A stretch of DNA of 64,000 nt from assembly GCA_900318035.1 (NCBI GenBank), contig ONJC01000008.1:1-64000 (forward strand), in the 5' to 3' direction. The position numbers were made by a program, and so were the translations under genes. A model generated the notes under the pieces. The model did not search any database. It was not told the DNA's origin and saw only the letters and a program-made list of their open reading frames with translations. Every line of letters begins with the position of its first letter. Within the stretch, counting starts at the first letter, position 1. This document shows positions 63,523 through 64,000 of the stretch, piece after piece. Source of the stretch: an uncultured Methanobrevibacter sp. Its GTDB lineage: Archaea > Methanobacteriota > Methanobacteria > Methanobacteriales > Methanobacteriaceae.

Positions 63523-64000
63523 ATGGATTATGAAAAATTAGGATTAATGATGGGACTTGAAATTCACCAGCAGCTGAACAGTGAACATAAGCTATTCTGT
63601 CCATGTAAAACAGAGCTTGTTGATGATGATTTTGATGAACTGATTCAGAGAAAACTCAGACCTACACAGTCCGAGCTTGGAGAAATCGACAGGGCAGCTC
63701 TTCAGGAGTCATTGAGAGGACTTAACTTCAAATATGAAAACTTCGCAAAACATACATGTCTTGTTGAAAACGATGACGAACCGCCTCACAGCCTGAATGA
63801 AGAGGCTCTTGACATCTGTATCACCATAGCATGTCTGATGAACATGCATATTGTTGATGAGTTTCACACCATGAGAAAACAGGTAATCGACGGAAGTAAC
63901 ACCGGAGGTTTCCAGAGAACAGGTATGGTTGCAACTGACGGATACCTCGACACCCCATACGGAAGAGTAGTCATTGAAAGCCTGGGCCTTGAAGAGGACG
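63523..64000 (+). CDS. gatE: Glutamyl-tRNA(Gln) amidotransferase subunit E, 5' part
   Basis: The first 159 codons of GatE, cut by the window end. [19 protein letters not shown] and LFCPCKTEL (Cys pair, zinc-type) match the GatB/GatE kinase core; [21 protein letters not shown] is also typical. It transfers ammonia to Glu-tRNA(Gln) with GatD. A clear AGGGTGATAGA precedes the ATG. Confidence 0.95.
   Translation, partial: MDYEKLGLMMGLEIHQQLNSEHKLFCPCKTELVDDDFDELIQRKLRPTQSELGEIDRAALQESLRGLNFKYENFAKHTCLVENDDEPPHSLNEEALDICITIACLMNMHIVDEFHTMRKQVIDGSNTGGFQRTGMVATDGYLDTPYGRVVIESLGLEED

Noticed and set aside
1-64000. tRNA, rRNA, CRISPR arrays, transposases or integrases
   Set aside because: I looked for cloverleaf-like TPsiC sequences, regular short repeats and transposase motifs and saw none. 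Short or degenerate elements could be missed without a tool.

Overview
The window is chromosomal DNA of a pseudomurein-walled methanogen, most likely a Methanobrevibacter (Methanobacteriales). The evidence is a complete membrane-bound energy-converting hydrogenase A (Eha) operon with its 6- and 10-cluster polyferredoxins, a formylmethanofuran:H4MPT formyltransferase paralogue, archaeal GatD/GatE, archaeal ribosomal protein L15e, strongly AT-rich spacers, and many large adhesin-like surface proteins (ALPs).

Layout. 1-7.3 kb: the 5' part of rpl15e; a JAMM/MPN-type metalloprotease gene translationally coupled to a 61-residue protein; a Cys-rich DUF3795 protein; an ExbB/ExbD-like membrane trio; and an ABC importer (binding protein, permease, ATPase) in an operon with an FmdE-family protein. 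7.7-21 kb: five ALPs built from a signal peptide, parallel beta-helix repeats and Ig-like repeats; two of them lack an ATG at the expected start. 21-22.4 kb: a compact 2TM-2TM-LytTR-DUF3021 regulatory operon. 22.6-32.1 kb: a surface-polymer locus with two proteins that join a GT2 domain to a CDP-glycerol glycerophosphotransferase-like domain, one protein with only the latter, and two acyltransferase-3 proteins. 32.4-40.9 kb: more ALPs, including one with a C39-like cysteine peptidase domain that may act on the wall; a tocopherol-cyclase-like gene overlapping a phytol/dolichol-kinase-like gene; a 32-residue zinc-ribbon protein; and a small EamA/DMT-type membrane protein.

41.1-55.2 kb (all minus strand): ehaA to ehaQ in order, then an EhaR-like HAD protein, an Ftr paralogue, a PfkB-type sugar kinase, another polyferredoxin and a CBS-domain protein. 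Eha couples ion gradient to H2-dependent ferredoxin reduction for the formylmethanofuran step. 55.3-64 kb (mostly plus): a decayed small ORF, a CPBP membrane protease, an unknown Cys-tailed protein (minus), then an HTH-cupin regulator, an acyl-CoA synthetase and a 2-oxoacid:ferredoxin oxidoreductase (vorCBA-like). The last three together suggest activation and reductive carboxylation of short organic acids. The window closes with gatD and the start of gatE.

No tRNA, rRNA, CRISPR or transposase gene was recognised. A recurrent feature is a perfect hairpin at or just after the stop codon followed by a U-rich run, resembling bacterial intrinsic terminators. All functional names come from reading motifs and gene order; no database search was run.
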